Positions 32,220-41,747 of a DNA stretch of 64,000 nt are shown in pieces. The notes beneath the pieces are model-generated. The model saw nothing but the letters and a program-made list of their open reading frames with translations, ran no database searches and was not told where the DNA came from. Location: contig NKIP01000006.1 of NCBI GenBank assembly GCA_002256145.1, positions 124,001 to 188,000 on the forward strand, read 5' to 3'. Each line of letters opens with the position of its first letter. The stretch's first letter is position 1. Position numbers and translations under genes: made by a program. The DNA comes from Comamonadaceae bacterium PBBC1 (GTDB lineage: Bacteria; Pseudomonadota; Gammaproteobacteria; Burkholderiales; Burkholderiaceae_C).

Positions 32220-32774
32220 ATGGCTATGCGTTGGTGGATCCTCCTCACTGTTATTTGCTTGGTCAGCCCAGTGGCCTTGTCTGCGCCATCCGACGAGGAG
32301 GTGCAAACTGCGCTCGACACCGGTTTGGTGTCTCAATTGGGCGGACAAATCAGCCAAGTCAAAGACAAAGCGAGCAGCAAAGCCACGGGCATGGTCATGC
32401 AAGCCATGGACTTGCTGGGCGTCCCCTATAAGCGCGGTGGGTCCAGTGAAAGCTCAGGCTTTGATTGCAGCGGTTTTGTTCGCCACCTTTACGAAAAATC
32501 CGTCGGCCAGCTCTTGCCTCGCCGCGCTGAAGAACAAGCTCGCAGCACCGAGGTCATTGAAAGCGAAGAACTCAAACCGGGTGATCTCGTGTTTTTTAAC
32601 ACCATGAAGCGAGCCTTCAGTCATGTGGGCATCTACGTAGGGGATGGCAAATTCATTCATGCGCCCCGTTCTGGCAAATCGGTCAAGGTGGATGACATGC
32701 GCAGCGCCTACTGGCAAAAACGCTTCAACGGAGCCCGTCGTCTGCCCTTGGACAGCGAACCCACAAAACCATGA
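32220..32774 (+). CDS. NlpC/P60 family cell-wall peptidase
   Basis: A 184-residue secreted C40 peptidase that probably cuts peptidoglycan stem peptides. It has a signal peptide (residues 1-22, ending VALSA), a short helical spacer and the NlpC/P60 domain with catalytic Cys83 (FDCSGFV), His135 (SHVGIYVG) and third residue His147 (IHAPRSGK). There is no lipobox. The stop overlaps the start of the VOC gene by four bases. Confidence 0.9.
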   Translation: MAMRWWILLTVICLVSPVALSAPSDEEVQTALDTGLVSQLGGQISQVKDKASSKATGMVMQAMDLLGVPYKRGGSSESSGFDCSGFVRHLYEKSVGQLLPRRAEEQARSTEVIESEELKPGDLVFFNTMKRAFSHVGIYVGDGKFIHAPRSGKSVKVDDMRSAYWQKRFNGARRLPLDSEPTKP

Positions 32775-33478
32775 AAACACAAATCGACCACCTGGTGGTC
32801 ATGGCCTCGACCCTTGACGTTGGCGTGCAATGGTGCCAAGACACCTTGGGCATCACCCCTGTAGCGGGTGGTGAACACGAAAAATATGGCACCCACAACC
32901 GCTTGTTCAAGATCGCCACGCCCAACTACCCTTTGGCCTACTTTGAAATCATTGCCATCAACCCCGATGCCGTGATTCCCAAGCGCTCACAAGTGCCTCG
33001 CTGGTTCGACATGGACGATGTTTCGCTGCAAAAAGCCATACAACAAGGCCCACGGCTGATTCATTTTGTCAGCAGCACCGACGACATCAAAACCGCCAGG
33101 CACCAGTTGCGCAGCCAAGGCATCGAACGCGGTCAGGTGGTGCACGCCAGCCGCAAGTCCAGCAAAGGCACCCTGAACTGGCAAATCACCGTGCGGGATG
33201 ACGGTGAGCGCTTGTTCAACGGCACTTTGCCCACCCTGATCCAATGGGGCAAACCCGATGCAGCCGAACCCTTGCGACTTCACCCCCGCAACAGCCTGCC
33301 ACGCTCGGGCGTGACCTTGCAAAGCCTGACCGTGAGCCACCCAAGCGCAGCCAAACTGCAAGCCGCCTATGAATCGATCGGCTTGCAAGGTGTCAGCGTT
33401 CAAGCCGGTGACGCCAACATCGTGGCCACCCTGCAAACCCCCAAAGGCTTGGTTCAACTGCAAAGCCTGGGGCTGTGA
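32771..33478 (+). CDS. VOC superfamily (glyoxalase-like) protein
   Basis: The 235-residue product starts with QIDHLVVMASTLDVGVQWCQDTLG, the usual opening of the glyoxalase/bleomycin-resistance (VOC) fold, followed by GTHNRLF. It resembles the glyoxalase_3 type. The substrate and metal are unknown. It is translationally coupled to the NlpC/P60 gene (ATGA overlap) although no functional link is obvious, and it ends three bases from the convergent ycaO. Confidence 0.75.
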   Translation: MKTQIDHLVVMASTLDVGVQWCQDTLGITPVAGGEHEKYGTHNRLFKIATPNYPLAYFEIIAINPDAVIPKRSQVPRWFDMDDVSLQKAIQQGPRLIHFVSSTDDIKTARHQLRSQGIERGQVVHASRKSSKGTLNWQITVRDDGERLFNGTLPTLIQWGKPDAAEPLRLHPRNSLPRSGVTLQSLTVSHPSAAKLQAAYESIGLQGVSVQAGDANIVATLQTPKGLVQLQSLGL

Positions 33479-33481
33479 GCA

Positions 33482-35272
33482 TCAGGCCCTGAGGTCTTGG
33501 GCTTTCATGGACTGCACTTTGCTGTAAGCGAGCAGCAGTTTTTGGTGCATGGCGCAGCCGTCCATTTGCAAACCCGGGGCCGACAGGCCCATGAATCGGT
33601 CAGTTTGTGCAATCAAGGCTTGGGCTTGTCCCACAGCAGAGGCCCCATACAACTGGCGCAAAGCGGACAAATAAGGCCCGGTGTTGCCCCCGTCTGACAG
33701 CTGAATCAGGGTCTCGACACAGGCATAGACCGCACGCCGCTGCACAGCGATGAGCTCAAAATGGCGAATCCACTCACAGCCTTCGAGCGTGGCTTCTTCA
33801 TTGCCCGAGGCCAGCGCCAGCAGGGTTTTGAGCTCCCCCACCCGCAAATCGGCCCAAAACGTCCCGGCATCGGCCACCATGCCGATGGCAGCTGCCACCG
33901 GGCCTGGGTCGGGCAGGCTTGACTCGTTCAGACTGGCCAACAAATCTTCGCACTCGTCATCGCCCAAATCGCTCAGGTTCAAAATCGCCTCGCGCATCGG
34001 GTTGGCCATGCTGTTGTTCTCAAAATCGAGGTCATCCACCGGGTAAATCTCAGACATGCCGGGCACCAAAATGCGGCAGCCATACACACCCAAGTGCTCC
34101 AAATCCGAGATGTAAATGTCAAAGCCTTCCTCGTGGATTTTGCTGATCAACCAGGCATAGTCTTGCGTGGTGGTGGTCGAAAAGTTCCAGTCCACAAACA
34201 CATGGTGCGGAATTTCACTCAGGAAGTTCCAGTGGATCTTGCCGCTTGAATCCACAAAATGACGCTCGATGTTGCTGGCGCTGGCCGCCTCTTCCAGGTC
34301 AAAAGTGGGTGGCGCAAAGCCCTTGAGGCTGTCGAGCGCACGGCCTTGCAGCAACTCGGTCAGTGCCCTTTCAAGGGCCACCTCAAACCGCGGATGCGCC
34401 CCAAAACTGGTCAAACAGCCTTGGTCTTGCGGGTGCAACAAGGTCATGTTCAACACCGGGTATTGCCCGCCCAGCGAAGCGTCTTTGACCAAAATGCCAA
34501 AGCCTTCCGCCCGCAACGCGGCCACGCCTGCGGCAATGCGCGGGTAGCGCTTGATCACGGCCTCGGGCACGTCGGGCAAACAAAGGCCTTCACCGATGAT
34601 GCGGGCCTTGATGTGGCGTTCAAACACCTCGGACAAGGCTTGCGTGCGGGCCTCGGCCGCACTGTTGCCCGCCGACATGCCATTGCTCGCATACAAATTG
34701 CCCATGATGTTGACCGGCATGTACACGGTGCTGCCATCACGCTGACGCACGTACGGGAGAGTGCAAATGCCGCGTTCTTCGTGGCCCGAGTTGAAATCAA
34801 CCAAACTGCGAGCCGGAATGGTGCCCTCGGGGTTGTAGAACGCATGCAGCTCTTGGTTCAGGATGCCTGGGGGCCACACATCGTCCTCGGGCAGATCGAA
34901 CCAGCGCTCTTGCGGGTCATGCACAAAGTCGTGGTTGGCAATGTCGGGCCCCAGGTAACAGTGGGTCCAGAAAGAGTTGGTCCACAGGCGCTCAACAAAT
35001 GCCCCCAAAGCGCTGGCCAAGCAAGCCAGGCGGCTGGTGCCCTTGCCCAGGGTGAACAACATCGGGCAATCACGGTCGCGGATGTGCACCGACCAAATGC
35101 CCTCGACCGGGTTGAGCCAATTTTTTTCTTCGATGTGAAAGCCCATCGATTGCAGCTTGGCCTGCAGGTTTTGGATCGTGGCTTCCAGCGGAGCGTCTTT
35201 GCCAGGAATGTAACTTTGAGGATTCACGGCAAGGGCCTTGTCGGGGTTGCGTCCATCTGGACGAGCCTGCAT
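33482..35272 (-). CDS. ycaO: YcaO, ATP-dependent cyclodehydratase-like protein
   Basis: Close match along its length to E. coli YcaO, which assists RimO in methylthiolation of ribosomal protein S12. From ATG 35270-35272 there are 596 residues (E. coli 586): YIPGKDAPLEATIQ, WSVHIRDRDCPMLFTLGKGT, the ATP-binding GNLYASNGMSAGNSAAEARTQ and SEVFERH, plus FGAHPRFEVALERALTELLQGR and a TPR-like C-terminus. A TTG four codons earlier is possible. No precursor peptide or partner for RiPP synthesis is adjacent, which supports the housekeeping role. Confidence 0.93.
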   Translation of the reverse strand: MQARPDGRNPDKALAVNPQSYIPGKDAPLEATIQNLQAKLQSMGFHIEEKNWLNPVEGIWSVHIRDRDCPMLFTLGKGTSRLACLASALGAFVERLWTNSFWTHCYLGPDIANHDFVHDPQERWFDLPEDDVWPPGILNQELHAFYNPEGTIPARSLVDFNSGHEERGICTLPYVRQRDGSTVYMPVNIMGNLYASNGMSAGNSAAEARTQALSEVFERHIKARIIGEGLCLPDVPEAVIKRYPRIAAGVAALRAEGFGILVKDASLGGQYPVLNMTLLHPQDQGCLTSFGAHPRFEVALERALTELLQGRALDSLKGFAPPTFDLEEAASASNIERHFVDSSGKIHWNFLSEIPHHVFVDWNFSTTTTQDYAWLISKIHEEGFDIYISDLEHLGVYGCRILVPGMSEIYPVDDLDFENNSMANPMREAILNLSDLGDDECEDLLASLNESSLPDPGPVAAAIGMVADAGTFWADLRVGELKTLLALASGNEEATLEGCEWIRHFELIAVQRRAVYACVETLIQLSDGGNTGPYLSALRQLYGASAVGQAQALIAQTDRFMGLSAPGLQMDGCAMHQKLLLAYSKVQSMKAQDLRA

Positions 35273-35302
35273 TTTGCCTGCCAAACTCAGCCAGGGCCGT
35301 TT

Positions 35303-36493
35303 TCAATCAAGTGATGGCCCGGCGTCTTTGGGCAAAGTGGTCAACAGCGCCATGCCCACAACCATCACGGCGGCCGTCAGCCACAAAGCCCCCTTGAAAC
35401 TGCCCGTGGCCTGCGCCATGGCCCCGGCCACGACGGGCGCGATCATTTGCGCCGCGCCGTAGCTGAGCGTCAAACGGGCCATGGCCTTGCCCGGGTTTTG
35501 GGGCGCACGCCGCCCCACCAAGGCCAAAGTCAGGCTCACGATGCCAATGAAAGTCGCCCCATAACCCAGAGCACCGATCAGCGCTGCGGTCAGTGAACCC
35601 GACAAAGCGGGCAACACGATGGACACGGTCTGCAGGCCAAAGGCCAACAGCAAGGCCGGGATATCGCCCAACCTTCGGGCCACGCGATCCCACAAAAACA
35701 CGGCTGGCATGGCCGCCAGCCCCACCAGCGCCCAGGCCAAAGCGCCCTGCCCGGCCAAAGCCGGTTCGCGCTCCACAATGGCCACGGTGAAGGTGGCGCT
35801 GATCACAAAACCCCAGCCCGCCGCAAAGTAGCTCAGCGCCATGGTCGCCATCCAGCGGCGTGAGACCTGTGTCTGCGCCCGGGCGGCGGCTGCGGCGATG
35901 GGCGCGGGCGGCACGGGCGGACGCCACAACCAGGCCGGCACAAAAAACACCAGCCCCAAAGCGGCAAAGGCCAACCACTGGTCCGACCACAGCGTCCAAA
36001 TAGACGACAAGACCCAGGCCCCCAGCGCCGACACCACAATGCCCAGCCCCAGGCCAATGAACAAGACGCCCAACTCTGGCCTGCGGCCTTGGCGCATCAG
36101 CCAGCCCAACACCAGGCCCGAGCCCAGCAGCATGCCGGTGGCGCCGCACAAACCACCCAAAAATCGCCACAATCCCCAGGCGGGCAACCAGCTCGACAGC
36201 GCCATGGCCGCCGTGGTGAGCAAGGCCATCCACAGGCCTGCGCTGTAAAAACGGTAACGCCAACGCACATCGTCCATCCAGGCCGTGACCAAGGCCCCCA
36301 CGATGTAGCCCGCGTAATTGATGGCGGCCAAACCTCCCGCTGCGGCATCGTTCAAACCGGTTTGTGCCTGCAAGGCGGGCAACAAGGGCGTGTAGGCAAA
36401 ACGGGCCAGGCCAATGGTCAGCACCAGGCCGCAAATGCCCCCCAACATGACTTGCCAGGCTTGCAGGGGACGGGTAATGGGTGTGGAGGGCAT
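35303..36493 (-). CDS. YbfB/YjiJ family MFS transporter
   Basis: A 396-residue integral membrane protein with about 12 hydrophobic segments. The opening LGGICGLVLTIGLARFAYTPLLPALQ and LAAINYAGYIVGAL are typical of the YbfB/YjiJ subfamily of the major facilitator superfamily. The substrate is unknown. ATG 36491-36493 is chosen; an upstream extension of 54 codons is not membrane-like. It ends 30 bases before ycaO on the same strand, so they may be cotranscribed. The 204-base gap to the next gene shows nothing else. Confidence 0.85.
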   Translation of the reverse strand: MPSTPITRPLQAWQVMLGGICGLVLTIGLARFAYTPLLPALQAQTGLNDAAAGGLAAINYAGYIVGALVTAWMDDVRWRYRFYSAGLWMALLTTAAMALSSWLPAWGLWRFLGGLCGATGMLLGSGLVLGWLMRQGRRPELGVLFIGLGLGIVVSALGAWVLSSIWTLWSDQWLAFAALGLVFFVPAWLWRPPVPPAPIAAAAARAQTQVSRRWMATMALSYFAAGWGFVISATFTVAIVEREPALAGQGALAWALVGLAAMPAVFLWDRVARRLGDIPALLLAFGLQTVSIVLPALSGSLTAALIGALGYGATFIGIVSLTLALVGRRAPQNPGKAMARLTLSYGAAQMIAPVVAGAMAQATGSFKGALWLTAAVMVVGMALLTTLPKDAGPSLD

Positions 36494-36697
36494 GGGCAGG
36501 GTATCGGTCAATCTCCACCATTGTGGCCTGAGGCCCCCCCCATTCGAAGCCGCCCTCCAAGCCCAAAGCACCTGACTGGCCTTGGCAAGCCCTTGGCGCG
36601 TCACGCAGATGACAGCCTGAGGCCCCGCCCAAAGGGTTTTCACCCTGCACAGCACAAGCCACGCACCCTAAAGTGAAACCTTCCAAGGAAACAAGCC

Positions 36698-37729
36698 ATG
36701 TCCGACAACCACTTCAACCCTCGCATCACCATGCCCCCAAAAAAACTGGCATCACCTCTCAAAAGACAATTTGGTCGCAGCCTCGGTCTTTTGCTGCTGA
36801 GCCTGGGAGCCTTCAGCGCCACCAACACTTTGGCCCAAGCTTTTCCCACCAAGCCCTTGCGCCTGGTGGTGACCTTTCCCTCGGGCGGTGCGCCTGACAT
36901 CCTGGCCCGCTTGTTCAGCGAAAAAGCGCAGCTGGGCTTTCCGGTGGTGGTGGACAACCGGCCCGGAGCGGGCGGCAACATCGGCGCGGACAACGTGGCC
37001 AAGTCACCCGGCGACGGCCACACCCTGGTCCTGGGCACCGTGGGCACCCATTCCATCAATGGGGCGCTGTACGAAAAAATGCCCTACGACATGGTCAAGG
37101 ACTTCAGCCCCATCTCGCTGATCGCATCGGCCCCCAACTTGCTGGTGGTCAACAACGCCTTGCCCGTGAAAAACGTGCCCGAGCTGATCGCCTACATGAA
37201 GGCCAACCCCAACAAGCTCTCGTTTGGCTCCCCCGGCATCGGCACCTCGGTGCACGTCTCGGGCGAACTCTTCAAGTCCCTCACGGGCACCACCATGGAG
37301 CATGTGCCCTACAAGGGGCGTCAATTTGCCATCCCCGACCTGATGGGCGGTAGCATCCAGGTCATGTTTGACAACATGCCCTCGGCCCTGCCCATGGCCA
37401 AGGAGGGCAAGATCCGGGCTTTGGCACAAACCACCGCTACCCGCTCACCGGCCGCGCCCGATGTGCCCACCGTGGCCGAATCGGTGCCCGGCTTTGAGGC
37501 CACCACCTGGTTTGCCATGTTTGCCCCAGCCAACGTGCCCCGCCCCGTGATCGACAAGCTCAACGCCGAAGTGCTGCGCGTGTTCAAACTGCCTGAAGTG
37601 CAAGAGCGCCTGAAGACCCTGGGCCTCGACCCGGTGCTGTCCAGCCCCGCAGAGCTGGCCCGCTACCAGGCCAGCGAAATCACCAAATGGGCCAAGGTGG
37701 TGAAGGACTCGGGCGCTAAAGCGCAGTGA
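36698..37729 (+). CDS. Bug-type tripartite tricarboxylate transporter solute-binding protein
   Basis: A 343-residue periplasmic binding protein of the TctC/Bug family. A long N-region and hydrophobic stretch (LGLLLLSLGAFSATNTLAQA) form the signal peptide; the mature part begins FPTKPLRLVVTFPSGGAPDILAR and has the family's VDNRPGAGGNIGADNVAKSP. Such proteins bind carboxylates or related small acids. No TctAB membrane subunits are adjacent, as is common for the many Bug paralogues of Burkholderiales. An AAGGAA site precedes the ATG. Confidence 0.93.
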   Translation: MSDNHFNPRITMPPKKLASPLKRQFGRSLGLLLLSLGAFSATNTLAQAFPTKPLRLVVTFPSGGAPDILARLFSEKAQLGFPVVVDNRPGAGGNIGADNVAKSPGDGHTLVLGTVGTHSINGALYEKMPYDMVKDFSPISLIASAPNLLVVNNALPVKNVPELIAYMKANPNKLSFGSPGIGTSVHVSGELFKSLTGTTMEHVPYKGRQFAIPDLMGGSIQVMFDNMPSALPMAKEGKIRALAQTTATRSPAAPDVPTVAESVPGFEATTWFAMFAPANVPRPVIDKLNAEVLRVFKLPEVQERLKTLGLDPVLSSPAELARYQASEITKWAKVVKDSGAKAQ

Positions 37730-37758
37730 TGCGCCCTGCGGTCACCCACTGACAGCAT

Positions 37759-38151
37759 TCAGACCAGCTCAGAGATCTCGATCAAATTCAGGTCAGGGTC
37801 TCTGAGGTAGATGGAGCGTATTTTCTGGGTGGCACCGGTGCGCATGACCGGGCCTTCCACGATGGGCCAATGGGCCTCGGTCACACGGGCCATGACCTCC
37901 TCCAGTGGCACGCTGGCGATGAAACACAGGTCCAAGGCCCCCGGCACGGGCAAATGGGCTTTGGGCTCAAACTCCCGGCCCCGCACATGCAGGTTGATTT
38001 TCTGGTGGCCAAACTTGAAGGCTTGGCGCTGAACCGGGGGCGTGCCACCCACAAAGCTTTCGAGCTGCATGCCCAGCACGCGGGTATAAAAGTCGATGCA
38101 AGCGGCCTCGTCGCAGGTGGTCAGCACCAGATGGTCCAAGTGGTCGATCAT
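37759..38151 (-). CDS. VOC family protein, glyoxalase type
   Basis: A 130-residue single VOC domain starting MIDHLDHLVLTTCDEAACIDFYTRVLGM and ending with YLRDPDLNLIEISE, the classic glyoxalase/dioxygenase signature with metal-ligand His7 or His10 and the C-terminal Glu. A GAGGAG ribosome site precedes ATG 38149-38151; an upstream extension is rejected. It lies 40 bases after the CaiB gene on the same strand, so it may act on the same acyl compound. Confidence 0.85.
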   Translation of the reverse strand: MIDHLDHLVLTTCDEAACIDFYTRVLGMQLESFVGGTPPVQRQAFKFGHQKINLHVRGREFEPKAHLPVPGALDLCFIASVPLEEVMARVTEAHWPIVEGPVMRTGATQKIRSIYLRDPDLNLIEISELV

Positions 38152-38191
38152 TGAAAAAACTCCTCTGTGTATTCGGCGTCTGCAACAGCGC

Positions 38192-39409
38192 TCAGGCCAC
38201 GATGCCCTGCTCGCGCAGCGCCTGGATTTGTGCGGCACTCAGGCCCATGCCCGTGAGAACGGCATCGCTGTCCTGACCGATGCCCGGTGCGTTGCGCCGG
38301 TGGCCGCCGGGGGTGCGCGAGAGCTTGGGCACGATGCCGGGCACCATCAAATCGCTGCCGTCTGGCATGCGCACGGTTTGCAGCATGTCACGCGCCAGGT
38401 AGTGCGGGTCTTGGGCGATGTCGGCCACGGTGTAAATGCGCCCTGCCGGCACGCTGGCACGGTCCAGCGCGGCCAGCACCTCGTCCACCGTGTGCTGCGC
38501 CGTCCACTGGCCAATCACGCCATCGATCTCGGCCACGCGGGCCACACGGCCGGTGTTGTCCTTCAGGGCCGGGTCTTGCGCCAGGTCGTCGCGGCCAATT
38601 TCGGCCATCAGGCGCTTGAAAATGCTGTCGCCATTGCCCGCAATCAGGGCGTAGCCGCCGTCCTTGCACAGGTAGGCGTTGCTCGGCGCAATGCCGGGCA
38701 AAGCACTGCCCGCGGGGCCACGCACCACACCAAAAGCGCTGTACTCGGGCAACAGGCTTTCCATGCAATTGAACATGGCTTCGTACAAGGCCACGTCAAT
38801 CACCTGCCCCCGGCCCGAGGTCCGGCGCTCGTGCAAGGCCAGCAAAATGCCAATCACGCCGTGCAAAGCCGCCAGCGTGTCACCCAGGCTGATGCCCACA
38901 CGCACCGGCACCCGGCCGGGCTCGGCCGTGAGGTGGCGAATGCCGCCCATGGCCTCGCCCACCACGCCAAAACCCGGGCGGTCGCGGTAAGGGCCGGTCT
39001 GGCCATAGCCGCTCACCCGCAGCATGATCAAGCGCGGGTTGAGCGCCAGCAAATCGTCAGGCCCCAAGCCCCAGCCTTCCATCGCGCCGGGGCGGAAGTT
39101 TTCGATCAGCACATCGCTCTCGACCGCCAGCTGGCGCACGATGTCCTGCGCGGCGGGCTGCTTGAGGTCCAGCGCCAAAGACTGTTTGTTGCGCGACTGC
39201 ACCTGCCACCAGACCGAGGTGCCGTCTTTCATCAAGCGCCACTGGCGCAAGGGGTCACCCGCGCCGGGGGGCTCGATCTTGACCACATCGGCCCCAAAAT
39301 CGCCCAGGGTTTTGGCCGCAAAAGGGCCTGCAATCAACTGGCCCAATTCGAGGACCTTGAGTCCAGCCAAGGGGCCGGTGGCGGGTGAAAAAGCTTTGTC
39401 TGCGTTCAT
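38192..39409 (-). CDS. CaiB/BaiF-type (family III) CoA-transferase
   Basis: The 405-residue product has the family III CoA-transferase opening GLKVLELGQLIAGPFAAKTLGDFGADVVKIEPP, then NKQSLALDL, IENFRPGAMEGWGLG and SGYGQTGPYRDRPGF. These enzymes move CoA between carboxylic acids through an aspartyl-CoA intermediate. The acyl substrate cannot be inferred. ATG 39407-39409 has GGAGG close upstream; the frame before it is not conserved. Downstream is the VOC gene. Confidence 0.92.
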   Translation of the reverse strand: MNADKAFSPATGPLAGLKVLELGQLIAGPFAAKTLGDFGADVVKIEPPGAGDPLRQWRLMKDGTSVWWQVQSRNKQSLALDLKQPAAQDIVRQLAVESDVLIENFRPGAMEGWGLGPDDLLALNPRLIMLRVSGYGQTGPYRDRPGFGVVGEAMGGIRHLTAEPGRVPVRVGISLGDTLAALHGVIGILLALHERRTSGRGQVIDVALYEAMFNCMESLLPEYSAFGVVRGPAGSALPGIAPSNAYLCKDGGYALIAGNGDSIFKRLMAEIGRDDLAQDPALKDNTGRVARVAEIDGVIGQWTAQHTVDEVLAALDRASVPAGRIYTVADIAQDPHYLARDMLQTVRMPDGSDLMVPGIVPKLSRTPGGHRRNAPGIGQDSDAVLTGMGLSAAQIQALREQGIVA

Positions 39410-39523
39410 GGCCTCCAGTGTAGGCAATGCGCACGGCTTGACTTGATCGAAATGAACAGGTGCCACGAAACCCCAACGCCGTCCATGCACGGCTTGGCAA
39501 AGACCACCGCCACGACAGCCCCA

Positions 39524-40684
39524 TCACGCCTTGCGCACATGCGCCTCCAGCCCCCGTCGCGGAGCCGGGCCAATCGCGGGGCCGTAACCCAGGCGGGTCC
39601 ACATCTGCACCGTGTGCCCGCGTTCGGCAGCGCCCATCAACTGGTGCACGGCCTGGTAATGCGCCGCCTGCTCGGGATATTCCTGCAAGGCCTGCGACAA
39701 GGGGTGCATCGACAAGCCCTGCGCCGTGGCGGCCAATTGGGCCCGCACATAGGCACGCCCGGTTTGCAGCTGGGTGATGCGGTCGTTGCGCGCGGTGCTC
39801 AGCCAAAAATAAGCCGGGGTGCTGGCGATGGCGGCATTGAAGCGCTCCAGCTGACCCTTGATTTCCGAGCTGTCCGGGGCTGAGGCTTTGGTGCGGTCAA
39901 ACAAGCCCAAGGCATTCAAGGCGCGGACCATGGGTGAGTTCAGCGATATGCCGTCGCGGTGCTGGGCGATTTCCTTGGGGCCAATGCGCAGCACATGGTA
40001 AGACTCCAGCAGCGTGCGCGGCGTGACCAGCTCGGTGCGCCAGGCGTCCATGGCGATCTGTGCGTGGCGGGCCATGGCCGCCTCTTCACTCCGCGTGACA
40101 AGGCCCAATGTGACAGGCAACCCTTTGACGCTGTCGCGCACCGCCTGCAAAGCTGCGGCATCGGGTGTGCGCGCTTCGTACACGCCTTTGTGCGTGTGGC
40201 GCTTGAAGACTTGCGCAAACAGCGGGTCGGGCTGCACCTGCGCATCGCGCACCAGGCGAATGCGGGCGGTGGGCCGGGTGTCGGGGGCCGTGGCGCTGAA
40301 CTCGCCTTCGGGGAAAGGCGTGACCTCGGTGCGGTAGCCGCGCTGGCGGGCGGCCAGGTCCAGCACTTCGATGAAGGTGCCTTGGCTAATGACCAGTTGG
40401 CGCGACAGTGGATCGGTCTCGGGCAGCAGGCGGCTCATGTCCATGCACAGCACGATGGTGCCCTGCGTGTCCAGGTCCACCAGCCACGACTGCAGGTTGT
40501 GCGCGTGTGGGGCCAGCAAAGCGTGTGACAAGACCCAGCGGCGGATGTCGAGGTTATCGGCCGGAGGCTGCCAGGCCGCGATGGCCTCGGCGGGCATGCT
40601 GCTGTCGCAAGCGGTCAAGCTGGTCACGGTGGCTGCGGCGATGAAGCCGCCGCCTGCAATGCGCAAAATTTGTCGTCTGTTCAT
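39524..40684 (-). CDS. Acg-family nitroreductase-like flavoprotein, Tat lipoprotein signal
   Basis: The 386-residue product starts MNRRQILRIAGGGFIAA, a twin-arginine signal, with a possible lipobox LTAC at about residues 23-26. The rest matches the Acg-like FMN-binding nitroreductase group: LAPHAHNLQSWLVDL, a central RPTARIRL region and the C-terminal PLSQALQEYPE and RLGYGP motifs. Export by Tat fits a cofactor-loaded protein. AGGAG lies eight bases before the ATG. It is divergent from the LysR gene. Confidence 0.82.
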   Translation of the reverse strand: MNRRQILRIAGGGFIAAATVTSLTACDSSMPAEAIAAWQPPADNLDIRRWVLSHALLAPHAHNLQSWLVDLDTQGTIVLCMDMSRLLPETDPLSRQLVISQGTFIEVLDLAARQRGYRTEVTPFPEGEFSATAPDTRPTARIRLVRDAQVQPDPLFAQVFKRHTHKGVYEARTPDAAALQAVRDSVKGLPVTLGLVTRSEEAAMARHAQIAMDAWRTELVTPRTLLESYHVLRIGPKEIAQHRDGISLNSPMVRALNALGLFDRTKASAPDSSEIKGQLERFNAAIASTPAYFWLSTARNDRITQLQTGRAYVRAQLAATAQGLSMHPLSQALQEYPEQAAHYQAVHQLMGAAERGHTVQMWTRLGYGPAIGPAPRRGLEAHVRKA

Positions 40685-40752
40685 GGTGTTTCTCCTGGGG
40701 GTTCGTCAAGGGTTTGTGAGGGTTGAAGACGATTGTCTGGAGACTAAGACCA

Positions 40753-40797
40753 TTGCACAATTGCATAAATTTAAGCACCAGTCATTCATAAATGAAT
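40753..40797. promoter_or_regulatory. candidate LysR operator region between the Acg-like and lysR genes
   Basis: The 107-base divergent gap holds TTGCACAATTGCA (40753-40765), which fits the T-N11-A LysR box with TGCA on each side, and a perfect ATTCAT-AA-ATGAAT inverted repeat (40784-40797) that includes the lysR start codon. The first could be the activation site for the divergent gene and the second an autorepression site. This is inferred from sequence symmetry only. Confidence 0.4.
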
Positions 40798-41727
40798 AAG
40801 TCCAACTTCAACTGGGCCTTGATCCAGTCCTTTTTGGCGGCCATGGAACACGGCAGCCTCATGGGCGCAGCACGCGCTACGGGCGTCAGCCAGCCCACCT
40901 TGGGGCGGCACATCGCCGAGCTGGAAAGCCAGCTGAACCTGCTGCTGTTTGAGCGCACCGGGCGGGGCCTGCAAGCTACCGGCCACGCGCTGGCACTGGC
41001 CGAGGCGGCACGCGCCATGCACGCGGGCGCAGCCGATTTTTCTCGGCTGGCCTCGGGGGCTGGGCAATCGGTGCAAGGCAGCGTGCGCCTGTCGGCCAGC
41101 CAGCCAGTGGCTTTTCATCTGCTGCCGCCCATCCTGGCGCGCATGCGTCAAACCCTGCCTCAGGTCACGGTGGAGTTGGTGGTGAGCAACTCGGTCAGCA
41201 ACTTGCTGCTGCGCGAAGCCGACATCGCCTTGCGCATGGTGCGGCCAGAACAAGGCAGCTTGGTGGCGCGGCAAATTGGCCAGGTGCGGCTGCGCGCCGG
41301 TGCCAGCAAGGACTACTTGCAACGCCGGGGCACCCCGCAAGTGCCCGAAAATTTGGCCGAACACGACCTGATCGCGGGCGACACGAACACCGAAATCCAG
41401 CAAGGCTTTCAAGCCATGGGCTACCCGGCCAGCGCACTGCACTTTGGGCTGCGCACCGACGATATGAATGTGCAATGGGCTGCCGTGCGGGCCGGGCTGG
41501 GCATCGGCTTCATGAGCGAGCACCAGATGCAAAGCGACGCCGCCATCACGGCCGTCCTGCCCATGCTCACCCTGCCAACCCTGCCTGTTTGGCTCACGGT
41601 GCACCGCGAACTGCGCACCAGCGCCCGCATCCGTGCTGTGTATGACTTTTTGGCGGACGAGGTGGGGCAGGCGCTGCAAAAACAACCAGCCAACCCAAAC
41701 AGCCTTGAGCAGAGGGAACCCACCTAA
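40792..41727 (+). CDS. LysR-family transcriptional regulator
   Basis: The 311-residue protein has an N-terminal winged helix-turn-helix (FLAAMEHGSLMGAARATGVSQ, with PTLGRHIAELE as recognition helix) and a C-terminal periplasmic-binding-like effector domain (residues about 95-295). It probably controls the divergent Acg-like flavoprotein gene and itself. No ribosome site is visible upstream of the ATG, which lies inside an inverted repeat. Confidence 0.93.
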   Translation: MNKSNFNWALIQSFLAAMEHGSLMGAARATGVSQPTLGRHIAELESQLNLLLFERTGRGLQATGHALALAEAARAMHAGAADFSRLASGAGQSVQGSVRLSASQPVAFHLLPPILARMRQTLPQVTVELVVSNSVSNLLLREADIALRMVRPEQGSLVARQIGQVRLRAGASKDYLQRRGTPQVPENLAEHDLIAGDTNTEIQQGFQAMGYPASALHFGLRTDDMNVQWAAVRAGLGIGFMSEHQMQSDAAITAVLPMLTLPTLPVWLTVHRELRTSARIRAVYDFLADEVGQALQKQPANPNSLEQREPT

Positions 41728-41747
41728 ACGATATCAATTCAATCCTT

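Noticed and set aside
33482..35272. ycaO as part of a RiPP (thiazole/oxazole peptide) cluster
   Set aside because: No precursor peptide, partner E1-like protein or dehydrogenase is adjacent, and the full length matches housekeeping YcaO.
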